The notes beneath the pieces are model-generated. The model did not search any database. It worked only from the letters and a program-made list of their open reading frames with translations, and was not told where the DNA came from. The translations under genes and the position numbers were made by a program. From DTU015 sp964641455 (GTDB lineage Bacteria; Bacillota; Sulfobacillia; Fermentithermobacillales; Fermentithermobacillaceae), in NCBI GenBank assembly GCA_964641455.1, contig CAZXLH010000002.1, positions 53,136-117,135 of the forward strand: a stretch of DNA of 64,000 nt. Direction: 5' to 3'. Positions 62,455 to 64,000 of this stretch are shown one piece after another. Numbering within the stretch: the first letter of the stretch is position 1; each line of letters begins with the position of its first letter.

Positions 62455-64000
62455 TTGGACGGAATATCTCTTTATGCTATACGACATGAGCTTGCAAGAT
62501 ACCTTCCAATGAGGGTACAGAAAATATATCATCTTAATGACAAAGAACTGTTGTTTATGCTTTGGAGCAAGCATCTTAAGGCAAACCTTGTGCTGTCTTT
62601 GGAAAACGGGCTTCCCTTTTTTGGTATTGTAGGCGATAAACCCCAAGCCCCTGAAGTGCCTTCAGGGGTATGCCTTGGGCTCAGGAAACGTCTTGAAGGC
62701 GGCATTCTTAATGAAATAGGTCAAGAAAGTTTGGATCGAGTTCTCTATTTTGAGTTCTCAGGCTATGACGGTTTCAGAAATCGTGAAGATTACACTCTTG
62801 TTTTTGATGCAGCCGGAAGAAGCGGTGGCTTTGGCCTTATACGAAATGGAGTTGTAGAACTTGGCATTCCCCAAGGAAGGCAACGTTTTGATTTGGGAAA
62901 ACCGTATGCACCGCCCCATTCGTCAAAATCTAACTTACTCACTGAAAATGACTTGCCTGGTTTGGCATCTAAAATTTGCTCTGCCCAACAACCTGCTTAC
63001 AGATCGATAATTTCTTTCGTTGAGGGGGTTGGAAAGGACCTTGCTCTAAGCATAGTTGCAAATGCAGGATTGCCTGCCGGCGGGTTATCAAGTATGGGCA
63101 ACGTCGAGGGCTTGGCTAAGAGCCTGGAAGCAATTCAAAGCCGCCTTGTTGTTGGGCAATTTTCACCGGCCTTGTATTTGAAGGAATCAGGAAAACCCTT
63201 GTTTAGTGCGTTGCCTTTGTATCACTTAGAACCTGTGAAGACCTTTGCCTGTGTGCTTGAAGGCGTATCTTCATATAGAGAGTATTTGCTATATTTTAGG
63301 CGTTACACAACTCTCGATTCTCAGGTAAAATCTTTGTACAAAAAAGTGAGGAATAAGGTTGTTACCAAGTTCAACGCACAAACACAAGATTTTGAAAACG
63401 CAAGTGAATTTGAAAAGTACCGTATTTGGGCTGAACTGATATATTCAACCGGTGAACATCTCCCAAGAGGCCATCACGAGATTAAGGCCTTGGATTATTA
63501 CCAGGATCCCCCTGTGGAAGTTATTATTCCTCTTGATCCCAGGTTTACCTCAGGTGAGAATGCCGGTAGATATTATGCCAAGTATGCAAAACTTCAGAGG
63601 GCCAAACAAGTTTTGGAATCTTCACTAAGACGTGCTCAAGTTCATATTAACCGGTTAGATCTCCTCCAAGAAAGACTGGAACAGGAAAATGACATCAATA
63701 GTTTGATATCTATACAAAACCAGACAATCAAAATTGCCCGGCAGTCAAATATTCGTATTTCCGGGCGCAATCGAAAAACTGCCAGGGTTGCCGCAAAGGG
63801 CAAGAAAGTACCCGATAAACCTGTCCAGATTATAGAAGGCCCTGCCGATGCTGTGCTTTACGTAGGAAAAAGCGCACAGGGCAACGATTATTTGGTTCGG
63901 CACCTCAGGAAACCAGGTGATATTTGGTTTCATGCCAGGGGAGTGAAAGGCGCTCATGTTCTGCTCCGCCTTCCTGCCGGAACAGCCGTTACAGGCGAAA
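62455..64000 (+). CDS. rqcH: Ribosome quality-control protein RqcH (NFACT/FbpA family), 3' partial
   Basis: The frame opens at TTG 62455, seven bases after GAGGTGG, and runs off the right edge with no stop; 515 codons are visible of about 570-600 expected. The N-terminal NFACT-N segment reads ISLYAIRHELARYLPMRVQKI. A coiled coil follows in the middle (LQRAKQVLESSLRRAQVHIN), and the start of NFACT-R is visible (DYLVRHLRKPGDIWFHARG). The VCLGLRKRLEGGIL motif is also typical. RqcH binds stalled 50S subunits and adds alanine tails to nascent chains. The fibronectin-binding name for this family is historical. Confidence 0.93.
   Translation, partial: MDGISLYAIRHELARYLPMRVQKIYHLNDKELLFMLWSKHLKANLVLSLENGLPFFGIVGDKPQAPEVPSGVCLGLRKRLEGGILNEIGQESLDRVLYFEFSGYDGFRNREDYTLVFDAAGRSGGFGLIRNGVVELGIPQGRQRFDLGKPYAPPHSSKSNLLTENDLPGLASKICSAQQPAYRSIISFVEGVGKDLALSIVANAGLPAGGLSSMGNVEGLAKSLEAIQSRLVVGQFSPALYLKESGKPLFSALPLYHLEPVKTFACVLEGVSSYREYLLYFRRYTTLDSQVKSLYKKVRNKVVTKFNAQTQDFENASEFEKYRIWAELIYSTGEHLPRGHHEIKALDYYQDPPVEVIIPLDPRFTSGENAGRYYAKYAKLQRAKQVLESSLRRAQVHINRLDLLQERLEQENDINSLISIQNQTIKIARQSNIRISGRNRKTARVAAKGKKVPDKPVQIIEGPADAVLYVGKSAQGNDYLVRHLRKPGDIWFHARGVKGAHVLLRLPAGTAVTGE

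Overview
The window looks like chromosomal DNA of an endospore-forming, Clostridia-like member of the Bacillota (Firmicutes). Evidence: DivIVA, SpoVS, a SpoVK-type AAA ATPase, a YteA-type DksA zinc-finger protein, DacF, a CwlD-type amidase, RNase Y/YmdB, a Gram-positive-type LexA with a matching operator, strong AGGAGG-type ribosome binding sites and very frequent TTG starts. GC content is moderate by eye. I cannot name the genus. I see no rRNA, tRNA, CRISPR array, intact mobile element, prophage or recognisable defence island. Most of the window is ordinary, densely packed core genome.

Layout. 1-9.6 kb (mostly + strand): the end of a HlyD-like gene, yggS, divIVA, an Asp/Glu racemase, a YtcJ-like amidohydrolase, a membrane protein on the other strand, a tandem P-loop ATPase, two small genes, then lspA-rluD-pyrE. 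9.6-11.8 kb is gene-poor: a cluster of short inverted repeats, one small lipoprotein gene and about 1.3 kb without a convincing gene. 11.8-18.7 kb is a complete Dpp/Opp-type peptide ABC transporter operon with an SH3/NlpC-P60 lipoprotein hydrolase inside it. This resembles murein-peptide cleavage and uptake systems such as B. subtilis dpp-ykf.

18.8-24.6 kb: a LysM protein, lexA with an apparent autoregulatory operator and promoter, a methionine-gamma-lyase-family (YnbB-like) gene, hflX, a spoVK-like gene and a YHS-domain protein. 24.8-35.5 kb: hfq-miaA-mutL-mutS-miaB, thiI, a NifS/IscS cysteine desulfurase and, divergently, a TtcA-family gene. This combines post-transcriptional control, mismatch repair and tRNA isopentenylation and thiolation. 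35.5-38.7 kb: an unknown gene, a fused ADP-forming acyl-CoA synthetase and a small unknown gene.

38.7-48.5 kb (- strand): PHP phosphoesterase, spoVS, ymdB, an unknown gene, rny, recX, recA, thpR, cinA and an FtsH-like membrane AAA protease without the usual external domain, paired with a small membrane protein. 49-54.6 kb: a CwlD-like amidase, an MrfA/YprA helicase, a catalytically degenerate polysaccharide-deacetylase homologue and DacF. 54.6-64 kb: a RodZ-like protein, asnS, a UPF0182 membrane protein, an M20 amidohydrolase, a HAD phosphatase, a small unknown protein and the start of rqcH, which runs off the window.

The themes are cell-wall growth and recycling, sporulation, tRNA modification, DNA repair with an SOS circuit (lexA and recA) and RNA turnover. 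I found no clear new system. The items most worth checking are the murein-peptide operon, the truncated FtsH-like protease pair, the repeat cluster at 9.8 kb and the empty 1.3 kb after it.
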